A DNA stretch of 64,000 nucleotides from contig NZ_LR733825.1 of the NCBI RefSeq assembly GCF_902506535.1, forward strand, positions 3,206 through 67,205. The letters are read 5' to 3'. A program made the translations under genes and the position numbers. The DNA comes from Pseudomonas sp. 8Z (GTDB lineage: Bacteria; Pseudomonadota; Gammaproteobacteria; Pseudomonadales; Pseudomonadaceae). This document shows positions 40,601 to 49,178 of this stretch, one piece after another; position 1 is the first letter of the stretch; the number at the start of each line of letters is the position of its first letter. The notes beneath the pieces are model-generated. The model did no database searches and had not been told where the DNA came from. It was given only the letters and a program-made list of their open reading frames with translations.

Positions 40601-40664
40601 TAGGAACACCCGGTCGCCACTGCGTAGCTGAGTTGGAAGCTATTGGCTTAGCGGGCATGCCAGA

Positions 40665-42926
40665 TCAGTCGTAGTCAGACTTCTCGCCGCGCTGATGTCT
40701 GCCTAGGGCATCCTCGACCAGATCAATGGCTTGCCGTGCGGGCTCGGTGAGTTCTGCTCGCTGAATCTTCTCGATCCACCCTTGGCACGTCTCTATTCCG
40801 AGTAGTTCGTCCAGTGTGGCGATTCGTACAAAGTAGAAGGCAGAAGGTCCATTCCCCCCATATGACGTGCCCTTGTTTACAGCCGCTTCGGCAAACAGAA
40901 CAAATCGCTCGAGCGTCGTAACCTGCTGCTTGATCCACTGGCTTCCTGCGCCATCAGCGAAGTAATTCAACCGATGGACAAAGGATATGAAGTTCCAATG
41001 TGCGATGAAGGCCTCAGGGTTGTGATTCGCCTGAGCTAGCAGATCTGTCACAAACATCAGTTTGAGTTGCTCGAAACCTGCATCATCCAGATCGGTAGGT
41101 TTAGCTTCTCGTCTGGAGGATGCTTCCAAGGAAAGCAGTCGCTCTAGAACCAGGTACCCCTTGGCATTCTCGAACGCACGCAGCAGCAGTCCGCTGCGTG
41201 TGGCTGGATCGTCGTGGCGCAATAGGAAGAATCGCAGCAAGCGGAATGCCTGCACTGGAGGAGATAGGGATGTAATGGATGACTCTCTACCGCTGACAAC
41301 CTCCCCGACGTTTAGCAGTGTTTCCACTACCGCTGAGGACTGCTCAAGGGGGAAATCGTCAACGTAAGATTCCAGCCTTTCCAATACGGTTTTTTGCTGA
41401 GACTCGTTCTGGTTGCGCAAAATGTCGCAGAACCGTTCGCTGTCAGGTAGCAGCAGCGTTAGCGAGTGCAGTAGCGAATTCGATACTTCGCTGATCGGCA
41501 AGGCCAATTCAAAGTAGCGGTCGAAGGTCTCGACTCGACACACCCGAGACTCCCGCAGCCATCGGCCGTGCGTAGATCCATCGTAGGTAGTGTTCTTAAA
41601 GACCCAGTCGAGAGTTGGGAACAGTTGCTTGATGATCTGTTCCGCCCCGCTGCGGTAGTCCTGCGGAGCTAGCGCCACAATACTTTGGACTATGTCCGTG
41701 ATTCGGCCTTTCTCGGTTTGATCCTGGCGCATCAACAAACCACTGCCGGTGAGGGCCACCTTGTGTTGCGGCATAGCGTCATAGCTGGCCGGAGCGAAGG
41801 TTCTCAGGCACTCCAAGGCAAACAGATCCACTGCATTGATCTCGGCAACGTCGGCACCACGCAGCAACCTGCAGTGGAAGGCAAGTGTGGAGGTATAACG
41901 GTAAACGTCACGGAGATTGTGGAAAAACTGGCTGAGCCCCTTACGGTACACACCGGTCCAGTAGTCAGTATCAAATTTTCCCGCCAGCTGAGGTTCGTTG
42001 GTGAGGATTGCATCCAGCCTCTCGAACAGCACCGCCTCCAATCGCTCAGTGGACAGTGCGGGGACGCTAAAGGGGGCCTGGATTATTTTCTCGAGGTATT
42101 CCGCCCCCTTGAAGCCGGCAAGCTCAAGGCCCTGTTCAACTATGTCCCGTTGGAACAGCAGTAAGAACACTACATTTGGGAAGTCCATGTTGCCTTTGAC
42201 CAGCTGGAACAATGCTTTCATCTGGTCTGGTGAGAGGCGGTCGATGTCGTCCATGACGATCAACAGCGGGTGTTCGCGTTTAGCCAACAATGTACGGATC
42301 TCGCCACGGATCTCGCTCAAAGTGAGTTCATTCTCCTTCGCGGACTGATCCAGGCCCTCAGCGCGATCTGACAAAAACCGAGCTAGTCGCTTCAACGCCG
42401 CTGCGCTGGCAGCTAGTGCTGAACCGCCACTCAATACAGCCATCACCGTTTGTGCTACAGGGTTTTCGGCCCAGACGCTGAGGTATGAGGTGACCAAGGC
42501 CGAGCCAAGGAACAGCGGTAGATATTTGGCGAAGCCCTCCATCAGCACGGCGCCAGCGCTGAGCTTTCGCCCATACTGGCGCAGCACCTTGGCCAACTGC
42601 TTGCCATCTTCGCTCTTGTCCTTGCGCTTGATAGCCAAGGAAACCTCATTGAAAAATGAAGAGCTAAGTTTCTCCTGGCCGGTCCACTCCCACGGGTTGT
42701 ATTCAATAACCTCGTGGCTTGGGTTTGCCGCGAACTCCTGTATGGCCAGATTCTTGATTGAGCTCTTGCCGCTACCCCAAGCTCCCGTTAAGGCAATCAC
42801 AAGGCTTTCTTTGTTTTTCCAGCCTGCAATAGCTGCTGCAAGGTTTTTCGCGAACGTTGATCGACCGAGCAAGTCTTGGTCGTGTGCTTCGATCGGCCGG
42901 TCATCGGCGAACCCCAAATCATCCAT
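40665..42926 (-). CDS. KAP-family P-loop NTPase, candidate phage-defence protein
   Basis: A 753-residue protein with Walker A ALTGAWGSGKSSIKNL (about residues 46-61), the KAP-type VIEYNPWEWTGQEKL segment, and Walker B LLIVMDDIDRLSPDQM. Two hydrophobic segments (about 130-150 and 155-175) are inserted between them, the hallmark of the KAP family, whose NTPase face is cytoplasmic. The C-terminal 400 residues are helical and unrecognised. Relatives include PifA of plasmid F, which blocks T7, and QatA. Here it is a single gene without Qat partners, in the cargo zone of a mobile element. Defence is inferred. AAGGAA precedes the ATG. Confidence 0.8.
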   Translation of the reverse strand: MDDLGFADDRPIEAHDQDLLGRSTFAKNLAAAIAGWKNKESLVIALTGAWGSGKSSIKNLAIQEFAANPSHEVIEYNPWEWTGQEKLSSSFFNEVSLAIKRKDKSEDGKQLAKVLRQYGRKLSAGAVLMEGFAKYLPLFLGSALVTSYLSVWAENPVAQTVMAVLSGGSALAASAAALKRLARFLSDRAEGLDQSAKENELTLSEIRGEIRTLLAKREHPLLIVMDDIDRLSPDQMKALFQLVKGNMDFPNVVFLLLFQRDIVEQGLELAGFKGAEYLEKIIQAPFSVPALSTERLEAVLFERLDAILTNEPQLAGKFDTDYWTGVYRKGLSQFFHNLRDVYRYTSTLAFHCRLLRGADVAEINAVDLFALECLRTFAPASYDAMPQHKVALTGSGLLMRQDQTEKGRITDIVQSIVALAPQDYRSGAEQIIKQLFPTLDWVFKNTTYDGSTHGRWLRESRVCRVETFDRYFELALPISEVSNSLLHSLTLLLPDSERFCDILRNQNESQQKTVLERLESYVDDFPLEQSSAVVETLLNVGEVVSGRESSITSLSPPVQAFRLLRFFLLRHDDPATRSGLLLRAFENAKGYLVLERLLSLEASSRREAKPTDLDDAGFEQLKLMFVTDLLAQANHNPEAFIAHWNFISFVHRLNYFADGAGSQWIKQQVTTLERFVLFAEAAVNKGTSYGGNGPSAFYFVRIATLDELLGIETCQGWIEKIQRAELTEPARQAIDLVEDALGRHQRGEKSDYD

Positions 42927-43056
42927 CGGACATTCCTTACGTGTTGGCCAAGCGGTTCAGCATTTTGCTGTAAGCAAGATGGCCATTTAAGCCCTATACG
43001 CCATTGCGCATGAAGCCCGATAGGGCTTCGCCATTAGTAATACGCACGGACTTGTC

Positions 43057-44340
43057 TCACTCAGGCTTGCCTGCCCGATACCATGACGCTCGACTCATCC
43101 CATGGGCTTCCCAGGGACGGGTTTGCGAGAGCGAGCCGGCCTCGTAGGTCTGTCGAGGAATTGCTCCAGCGGCCCGCCGTCGACTCTCCTCACGTACGCG
43201 GTGTCGCTCTGCTGCGACAGCTGAGCTGACGATTGTCCTGAGTTGGCGTTGTTCAGCATCGGTAATCCTGAGCAGATTTATGAGCGTGTTGTTCTTGGGC
43301 GTATAAAGCGGAACAAGCTGGCGGCCACCAAACTCAACACGCTCGCCGGCTTCGTAGGCACGCGCCTTTTGGTACAGCGTCGAGAGCTCTTGCCGCCGGT
43401 GATGCCAGGCCGGGTCTAACTCCTGGGCCAGCGCAGAGGCCTCCAGAAACATCTGCTGGCTGTTGGTAGCGCCAGACAACAATAAGAAATTGAGTCGCCA
43501 GAAGAGATGCTGCATCCGCTCCCCCTCGCTGACTCCGCCGCGCATCTCACCCAGTTTGCGTAGATCCTCCAGGCGATCCCATGCCAGTTGTCGTCCACTG
43601 AGCGTGCGTAACTTTCCGGTCTCTTTGCCTTGCAGGAGCCTAAGCTGCCGGTGATCAGCGCGTGCCTTGTGGCCAGCCTCGATGTCCCAGCGAGACACTG
43701 GTAGTAGGGCCTCTGCCAGATCCTCGAATGAATAGCGCACTGGCTGCCCATCCTCTCCGTGCTCAACATGAACCACGCGGCAGATCTCGCCAGACCGTGA
43801 GTTCACCGTCGTTACAAGACGCAAAACACGACTAGCATCGCGCGCTGCAGGGTCAGCGCCGAGAGCTGCTAGGCGATCGATCAGATGGCGCTGGCAAGCG
43901 TTCCAGCGCGGCAATGCTTGACGTGGCAGTGCCGCATCGAGGAACCACTTTGCCTGCAGCCCGCGGCCACTGAACACCAGGATTGAAGGGCAGGGAATGC
44001 CTTCCTCTTGGCAGTGATAGATGACGCTAGCCGCCAGCTGGTCAGGAGACCTGCCGTTTGCCCAGGGTTGGCGGTAAGTATCCAGATCAGCGAACAGCAG
44101 GCCAATTCGGGCGAGATTCACAACCCGACGATTCGGGCGGAAAAACTCTGCTTGCGAGATCCAGGTGTCCAGCCTGCAGTCAACCAACGGTAGCACCTGG
44201 TCCATTACCGATAGCGGGTGAGACGATTGCACCATCCTGTTTGGCTGGCGAACCAGTAGTGCGAAGTAGCCAGGGCTCTGGCTGTGAAACAGAGCCGCTT
44301 CCTCCGCTGCGCTGAATAGCGGCAGAGTCGAGGACGTCAT
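43057..44340 (-). CDS. Primase-like replication protein of the first element
   Basis: A 427-residue protein. IGLLFADLDTYRQPW and LVFSGRGLQAKWFLDAALPR resemble the catalytic Asp pair and the SGRG loop of archaeo-eukaryotic-type primases found in small plasmid and element Rep proteins. The C-terminus has an HTH-like RPWEAHGMSRASWYRAGKPE, common in such replicases. It follows the small HTH gene by 10 nt on the same strand. It probably starts replication of the excised element. No iterons are seen beside it, but the palindrome at 44687 is a possible origin. Confidence 0.65.
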   Translation of the reverse strand: MTSSTLPLFSAAEEAALFHSQSPGYFALLVRQPNRMVQSSHPLSVMDQVLPLVDCRLDTWISQAEFFRPNRRVVNLARIGLLFADLDTYRQPWANGRSPDQLAASVIYHCQEEGIPCPSILVFSGRGLQAKWFLDAALPRQALPRWNACQRHLIDRLAALGADPAARDASRVLRLVTTVNSRSGEICRVVHVEHGEDGQPVRYSFEDLAEALLPVSRWDIEAGHKARADHRQLRLLQGKETGKLRTLSGRQLAWDRLEDLRKLGEMRGGVSEGERMQHLFWRLNFLLLSGATNSQQMFLEASALAQELDPAWHHRRQELSTLYQKARAYEAGERVEFGGRQLVPLYTPKNNTLINLLRITDAEQRQLRTIVSSAVAAERHRVREESRRRAAGAIPRQTYEAGSLSQTRPWEAHGMSRASWYRAGKPE

Positions 44341-44350
44341 AGCGCCTGAC

Positions 44351-44581
44351 TCAGTTGGTCAGGTCAGGCGTTTGTCCTTCAAGAACTGCTGCGAGCAGGT
44401 TCGACCGGAAGTACACCCGGCGGCCTAAGCGCAGCTTGGTTGAGTTGATTTGCTGGGCAAAATCAGAATCACGCGACAGCGTGAAGGTGAGTCCCTGCGG
44501 GGACCGGTGAAGCACATCGGCCAACTGTTTCAGGGTGAGGAGTGGGCCGAACTTGGAGAGCAACTGTTCTTCGAGGCACAT
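44351..44581 (-). CDS. Small HTH regulator (plasmid-repressor/AlpA-like)
   Basis: A 76-residue protein from the ATG at 44581; the longer frame begins at TTG. LLTLKQLADVLHRSPQGLTF is a helix-turn-helix, followed by KLRLGRRVYFRSNLLAAVLEG, a MerR/AlpA-type wing. Such proteins regulate excision or replication of elements in Pseudomonas. It lies between the 40-bp palindrome and the primase-like gene, so the palindrome may be its operator. Confidence 0.65.
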   Translation of the reverse strand: MCLEEQLLSKFGPLLTLKQLADVLHRSPQGLTFTLSRDSDFAQQINSTKLRLGRRVYFRSNLLAAVLEGQTPDLTN

Positions 44582-44686
44582 TTCAAGGCATCCGGTTGTT
44601 GTGTGGATGCTTGAAACAGTGGGAAGCGACTGCCCCAAAAAAGGCTAGTTTTGGCTAGCTGAGCCAAAAAAAGCTCAATCTAGATC

Positions 44687-44726
44687 AGGCTGAAATAGTT
44701 TCTGCATGCAGAAACTATTTCAGCCT
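44687..44726. repeat. 40-bp perfect palindrome flanked by CTAG/GAGCC repeats
   Basis: The sequence AGGCTGAAATAGTTTCTGCA is followed directly by its reverse complement, without spacer or mismatch. GGCTAGTT, GGCTAGCTGAGCC and GAGCCTAGTT motifs flank it on both sides. On the minus strand a T7 run follows about 17 nt later, so it might terminate int, but a zero-loop 20-bp dyad fits an operator or replication origin better. Confidence 0.95.
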
Positions 44727-44734
44727 AGTTGAGC

Positions 44735-45799
44735 CTAGTTTCGTGTCATTCGGTCGAGCCTGCTGACCAGGTCTTCGGCGCGAAGATGCGTGTAGCGCCT
44801 GAGCATTTGCATAGACTTGTGACCGCTGATGGCTGACACCTGTTGGTCGGACAGACCGCCCTCCACCATTCGGCTGACGGCCTCATGACGTAAGTCGTGA
44901 AAGCGAAGGTCTGGCATGCCAAGGTCTTTTTTCAATGTTCCCCATGTTTTGGTAAAGGCATAGGGGCGGCGCTTTTTGTCCTTCCCAGGCTCGCCAAAGA
45001 ACACCAGGTTGCAGTCCTTGGGGCGAGCGGGGTAGGCCAGGGCTGTCTTGAAAGTCTCGGTTGCCACCTTTGTAAGCGGGACGGTTCGGGAACTGTCGTT
45101 CTTGGTATCTGTAAGGCGCACTACGCGCTTTTGCAGGTCGACCTGGTGGCAACGCAAGCCGGTGATCTCTGACGAGCGCATACCCGTTTCGATGGCTATA
45201 CGGACAATCCAGCCGAGCATAGGGTTGCTGTGCGCGTTCACAGCTGCCACCAGACGGCGCTCCTCGTCAGTTGAGAGACGGCGATCACGGCCTTGGCCAG
45301 GGCTGGGTTTACGGATATTGAGAACTGGGTTCGCTGGAAGCCCAATCCGCCATTCTTGGATTGCCACTGTAAAGAGGTGGCTCAGAAGCGCTAGCTCAAG
45401 CCGGACGGTATTGGGGCTGACTAGGGTTTTGCGTCGGCTGCGCTCAGCTAGCCTGGAGTCTCGATAGTCGGCCAGGATGTCCGCAGAGAGAGCAGCAAGC
45501 GAGTATTTGCCCAGGCGAGGTATCAGTACCTTTGCGCTACCGGCTTCGGATTTTGCGGTCTTGGGGGCTTTGGTTGGCGAGACTTCCGAGAGATAGCGAT
45601 TAAGTGCTTTCTCTAGGGGCATACGCTCCGAGCTGCTGCGATCGATAAATACACCCCGCACCATTTCGTCCTCGGTACGGCGTGCCCAATCTTCGGCGTC
45701 GCGTTTGACGCGAAATGTCTTTGATGCGGTTGGCCAGCCAGCTTTCCGGATTACAGCTTTCCAGTGGCCATTTTTGCGGTTGCGTACGAAGGTTGCCAT
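44735..45799 (-). CDS. int: Site-specific tyrosine integrase of the first element
   Basis: A 354-residue integrase from the ATG at 45799, which has CGGAGA upstream; the longer frame is rejected. MATFVRNRKNGHWKAVIRKAG is the usual arm-binding N-terminus. The catalytic residues are in AIETGMRSSEITGLR, LTDTKNDSSRTVPL, HDLRHEAVSRM, SGHKSMQMLRRYTHL. It reads away from the attachment repeat at 45905, 105 nt from its start. It should drive integration into and excision from the tRNA-Thr 3' end. Confidence 0.92.
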   Translation of the reverse strand: MATFVRNRKNGHWKAVIRKAGWPTASKTFRVKRDAEDWARRTEDEMVRGVFIDRSSSERMPLEKALNRYLSEVSPTKAPKTAKSEAGSAKVLIPRLGKYSLAALSADILADYRDSRLAERSRRKTLVSPNTVRLELALLSHLFTVAIQEWRIGLPANPVLNIRKPSPGQGRDRRLSTDEERRLVAAVNAHSNPMLGWIVRIAIETGMRSSEITGLRCHQVDLQKRVVRLTDTKNDSSRTVPLTKVATETFKTALAYPARPKDCNLVFFGEPGKDKKRRPYAFTKTWGTLKKDLGMPDLRFHDLRHEAVSRMVEGGLSDQQVSAISGHKSMQMLRRYTHLRAEDLVSRLDRMTRN

Positions 45800-46122
45800 A
45801 TGTTCTCCGAGGTGTGCTCGGTACGGGACTGTACCTAAGCTGTACCTCGGGAACATCTGATTACGGGGTTAGGAAATTCCAAAGCCCGTAAAGGCTTGAT
45901 TTAGATGGTGCCGGCACCAGGAGTCGAACCCGGGACCTACTGATTACAAGGGACTTGCTTAAAGGTTCCGCATGGTTTCATAGAGTTCCCCCTGCATACG
46001 GTAGCCCTTGATTTATGGGCGGTTCGTGGTTTTTGTTGTGTCAGATAGTTCCATTGAGTACCGTTGAGCACATCAAGAAACGGTGACCAAAGCGGTGACC
46101 AGTGAGCTCGGGGTAGGTAGAA
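45800..46122. other. Junction between the two elements
   Basis: Between the two divergent integrases lie ACTGTACCT (45828-45836), CTGTACCT (45840-45847), CTGATTAC (45857-45864), the 46-bp attachment repeat, and a second-element leader with two CGGTGACC copies near 46081 and 46094. No gene is present. Confidence 0.6.
45905..45950 (-). repeat. Attachment site, right of first and left of second element
   Basis: Identical over 46 bp to 31875-31920, again only the 3' half of tRNA-Thr(TGT) on the minus strand; sequence after CTTGTAATC differs from both the tRNA and the left copy. Integrase genes lie on both sides, which marks two elements in tandem. Confidence 0.92.
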
Positions 46123-47496
46123 ATGGCATCGGTTATCAACGACCAGAAGCTTAAGGGGATGCAGCCTGAGGGCGCTCCCCTTACCGAAAGCTTACCTGGT
46201 CGAGGAATGGGGGCAATTCTCTTCAAGCGTCCTGGCGAGGCACCGCCGTCAGCATACTTTCGCTACCGTCGCGATGGTAAGAGCTATCTGGTGAAAATCG
46301 GGAGCTGCAAAACTGGAGCTCGGGGTGCGGGCCTTACACTACCTCAGATCCGTGAGCGCGCCTGGGAGCTTGCGAAAGTTGCCTACGAGCATGGCGATGT
46401 GAAAGCGCACTTAGCCTTCCTAGAAAAACAGGCTGAGGCAGAGAGGCATGCCAGCGAACTGGCTCTGGCTGAGCAGGTACGTCTGAGAGCTATCGAGGCC
46501 GCGCGCGGATCTTTAGCGGAGCTTTTTAATGATTACATCGACAGCCGGCGTGGAACAGTGCGCGAGTCGCAAGTCGCTGAGCTAGAGAGAGTTCTGCGAG
46601 TCGAGCTGGAAGAAGCAAACCCAGACGTTGCAGAAATGAAGGCTCGCGACGTTCGGCCGGGCCACATCAGACAGATCCTGCTACCGATCTGGGACCGCGG
46701 GTCGAAAGGGATGGCGGATAAGGTTCGTGCATACCTCCATGCCGCATATCAATACGGGCTGACGGCAGAGCACTCGTTGTCTCGCACGAGCAGGAAGTCG
46801 TTTGCGCTTGAGCTCAACCCAGTAGCTCTACTGCCAAAGGAGCATAAAGCAACTGCACAGACCCGAGTGCTTACCGACGCTGAGCTCAAGCATTTCTGGC
46901 AGACGATTACGCAAACTGACGAGGTGGGCCCTGTAATGGCCAGGCTTCTCAAGTTTGTGATCGCGACCGGTGGACAGCGGATCGATCAGGTTTCCCGCGA
47001 GCCCTGGACGAGTTACGACAGCGAGAAGAGGACGCTCCGTCTGATCGACGCCAAGGGGCGTGGGGGCGTTCGCCGCGTCCACCTTATTCCGTTATCAAGC
47101 CGCGCTATTGAACTGCTTGAAGAGGTAGAGCCGCTTACAGGCCGTCATGAATTTATCTGGACGACCACTGGCAAGAAGCCTATTGCAACGACAAGCCCGT
47201 CACATGCTGTGCGTGACTGGCTGGACTCAAAACACGGAAAAATCGATGGTGAACAGATTCCTCCCTTCACTCCTCGCGATCTACGCCGTACCTGCGCACA
47301 GCTGATGCAGCGATACGGGGTGGAGAATCAGGTTAGCGACTTGCTGCAGTCCCACGGGCAAACTGGCGTGGTAGGTCAGCACTATCGTAATAACCCAGAG
47401 GCCTATCTTCCTGAAAAAACGAAGGCGATGATGGGATTTGAAACAGCGCTCAGCAAGGTGCTGGGGGAAGCTGTAGAGAAAACTGGGAAATCGTAG
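46123..47496 (+). CDS. int: P4-type tyrosine integrase of the second element
   Basis: A 457-residue integrase of the long, tRNA-targeting type. The N-terminal domain (about 1-110) resembles the P4-integrase arm-binding domain (AYFRYRRDGKSYLVKIG). The catalytic domain has FVIATGGQRIDQVSR (box I Arg), KGRGGVRRVHLIPLS, PRDLRRTCAQL and SHGQTGVVGQHYRNN with the tyrosine. The box II histidine before DLRRT is replaced by Arg, which occurs in some relatives. GGTAGG precedes the ATG. It lies 172 nt from the attachment repeat and reads into its element. Confidence 0.92.
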   Translation: MASVINDQKLKGMQPEGAPLTESLPGRGMGAILFKRPGEAPPSAYFRYRRDGKSYLVKIGSCKTGARGAGLTLPQIRERAWELAKVAYEHGDVKAHLAFLEKQAEAERHASELALAEQVRLRAIEAARGSLAELFNDYIDSRRGTVRESQVAELERVLRVELEEANPDVAEMKARDVRPGHIRQILLPIWDRGSKGMADKVRAYLHAAYQYGLTAEHSLSRTSRKSFALELNPVALLPKEHKATAQTRVLTDAELKHFWQTITQTDEVGPVMARLLKFVIATGGQRIDQVSREPWTSYDSEKRTLRLIDAKGRGGVRRVHLIPLSSRAIELLEEVEPLTGRHEFIWTTTGKKPIATTSPSHAVRDWLDSKHGKIDGEQIPPFTPRDLRRTCAQLMQRYGVENQVSDLLQSHGQTGVVGQHYRNNPEAYLPEKTKAMMGFETALSKVLGEAVEKTGKS

Positions 47497-47530
47497 GCAT
47501 GGCCTGAATATTGTGTTCTAGGCCATGCCT
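47495..47530 (+). terminator. Inverted repeat after the integrase gene
   Basis: AGGCATGGCCT pairs with AGGCCATGCCT (11 bp, 14-nt loop) over the int stop region. There is no T run. It may separate int from the bacteriocin genes. Confidence 0.5.
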
Positions 47531-47591
47531 TCACAGAATCTATGCAGGTAGGATTTGGAGCTGGATGCCTGATCGATGGAACGAGAAGAAT

Positions 47592-48845
47592 ATGAGTGGA
47601 TATGTACCCAATGACCGGGGCAAGCGGCCAGCCCCGGTGATCGAGCCCTACAACGGCGATTTTGACAAACAACCCCCACGCCCGCTGGTTCTGGCTAAAC
47701 AGCCAGAGACCACCCCTGAAAAAGCTCAACCGGTCGGTTGTGTGTTCGCCAAGTCCTGCAACCTGCCGAATGGCGTGATCAATCACAACAACCCCGGTGG
47801 ATTCGTCCCACTCGAACAGCTGAAGGACTATGGCGACTGGGCCGTTTTGGGTACTGGTACCGTCATCAGGGCAGGTGGCACGCCCCTGCAGCTGATAGGT
47901 AGCTCGACTGCTGCAACCACAATAGCCAGTCGCTTGGGCGGTGCCTTGTCCCTGGGCTTGATCGAAGGCGGCGCGATGATGGCGGCCGGCGCTGTGCTTG
48001 GCACCATCGGCATGCTGCTGCCCAACACTACCTCGGCCGACAGCGCGCTCTACACCAAAGAGCAATACTACGGCCTCACCTTGGGGCGTACTCGTGTTCG
48101 CGTGCATGTCCAACAGCTGTCGGCGGACACAATCAATGCCTACGGCTTTTACACGGGTCGCAAACCGGAATGGGAGACCGCCCAGGTCATTGCTGCCACC
48201 CCGCGCGGTGAGCAATTTGTGGCCGACCTGGGGCAGGGGATCGAGGTAATTTGGACGCCGGCCGCTGACCCTAACGAGTTGGGTATCCCGGCGCTTGAGG
48301 GGGCACCGAAATTGCCGTCGGTGTGGGTTTATCCGCCCACTGAGCAGTCCAATAAGGCCCTGGTTAACCCGGTGCATCCGCCTGACTATCAGGACGCCAT
48401 AATCTGGTTTCCGGCCACTGATATTCCGCCTATCTATGTGGTGCTCAGTGTTCGCAATCAACCTGGGGTCGTCACTGGCCAAGGCCAGGATGTGACGGGT
48501 ATATGGCTGGCAGATGCGGGCAAGGCGCTGGGCTCCCCAATACCATCCCACATCGCGGACCAGCTCCGAGGGCGTGAGTTCTCCCGTTTCGATGATTTCA
48601 GGGAAGCCTTCTGGCAAGCCGTAGGGAACGACTCTCAGCTGAGCAGTCAGTTCATAGTGAATAACCGTCTTCGTATGCTGGCAGGTAAGGCCCCGAAAGT
48701 CAGGAAGGCTGATGTAGCAGGTAAGCGAACCTCATTTGAACTGCACCATATTGAGAAAGTTTCGGAAGGCGGCGAGGTCTACGATGTTGACAATCTCGGT
48801 GTTACGACGCCAAAACACCACATTGACCTTCACAGAGGCTTATAG
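47592..48845 (+). CDS. S-type pyocin/colicin-E-like DNase bacteriocin, short form
   Basis: A 417-residue protein from ATG 47592 (GAGAAG upstream). The region about 55-290 is a pyocin-S translocation-type domain with a hydrophobic Gly/Ala stretch (LGGALSLGLIEGGAMMAAGA). The C-terminal DNase (about 300-417) follows colicin E9: WLADAGKALGSPIPSHIADQL, FSRFDDFREAFW, and the HNH motif FELHHIEKVSEGGEVYDVDN with TTPKHHIDLHRG. It cuts DNA of sensitive cells. The long receptor-binding region of classical 600-700 residue pyocins is missing, so uptake must differ. The immunity gene follows 8 nt later. ATTGTGTT upstream weakly resembles a PrtN box. Confidence 0.88.
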   Translation: MSGYVPNDRGKRPAPVIEPYNGDFDKQPPRPLVLAKQPETTPEKAQPVGCVFAKSCNLPNGVINHNNPGGFVPLEQLKDYGDWAVLGTGTVIRAGGTPLQLIGSSTAATTIASRLGGALSLGLIEGGAMMAAGAVLGTIGMLLPNTTSADSALYTKEQYYGLTLGRTRVRVHVQQLSADTINAYGFYTGRKPEWETAQVIAATPRGEQFVADLGQGIEVIWTPAADPNELGIPALEGAPKLPSVWVYPPTEQSNKALVNPVHPPDYQDAIIWFPATDIPPIYVVLSVRNQPGVVTGQGQDVTGIWLADAGKALGSPIPSHIADQLRGREFSRFDDFREAFWQAVGNDSQLSSQFIVNNRLRMLAGKAPKVRKADVAGKRTSFELHHIEKVSEGGEVYDVDNLGVTTPKHHIDLHRGL

Positions 48846-48853
48846 GTGCTGTT

Positions 48854-49114
48854 ATGAAGAATAAGTTTTCGGACTATACAGAGGCAGAGTTCATCCAGCT
48901 GATGGAAGAAATTCTCAAAGAAAATCAGGCTGCAACAGATGAGCGACTGGATCCTCTGCTAGAGCACTTTGAAAAGATCACGGAGCACCCCGACGGTACA
49001 GACCTGATCTACTACGCAGAATCAGACGCCGAAGCTACCGCTGATAAGATTACGCAGAAGGTAAAAGCGTGGAGAAGTGCAAATGGTTTGCCAGGCTTCA
49101 AGGCAGGGGATTAA
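48854..49114 (+). CDS. Colicin-E/pyocin DNase immunity protein (Im9-like)
   Basis: An 86-residue acidic protein close to Im9/Im2: FSDYTEAEFIQLMEEI, the specificity helix region, and the invariant helix III HPDGTDLIYYAESD. It should bind next to the DNase active site of the bacteriocin encoded 8 nt upstream and protect the producer. TAGGTG precedes the ATG. Confidence 0.92.
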   Translation: MKNKFSDYTEAEFIQLMEEILKENQAATDERLDPLLEHFEKITEHPDGTDLIYYAESDAEATADKITQKVKAWRSANGLPGFKAGD

Positions 49115-49178
49115 CAGTGCTCCTAAGCCAAACGTCAGGCCCGCCACCCGCGCCGTTACTTGACCGTTACTTGACTAG

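Larger units (their letters stand above)
39718..40664. ncRNA. Gene-free, highly structured 947-nt region (possible RNA, oriT or recombination site)
   Basis: No credible coding frame covers this stretch. It is rich in inverted repeats: GAGCTGAGC/GCTCAGGAGC near 39800, GCATGC repeats near 39948-39960, CGATG-GCAAG/CTTGC-GCATCG at about 40284-40313, a three-tier hairpin at 40319-40385, GGCCGC/GCGGCC near 40543-40559 and a 16-bp stem at 40565-40600. It lies upstream of the recombinase gene and downstream of the KAP gene. A long structured RNA, a transfer origin or a recombination site are all possible. Confidence 0.4.

Noticed and set aside
47403..48617. 404-residue minus-strand frame over the bacteriocin gene
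   Set aside because: Shadow of the bacteriocin, whose HNH and translocation motifs are unambiguous on the plus strand.
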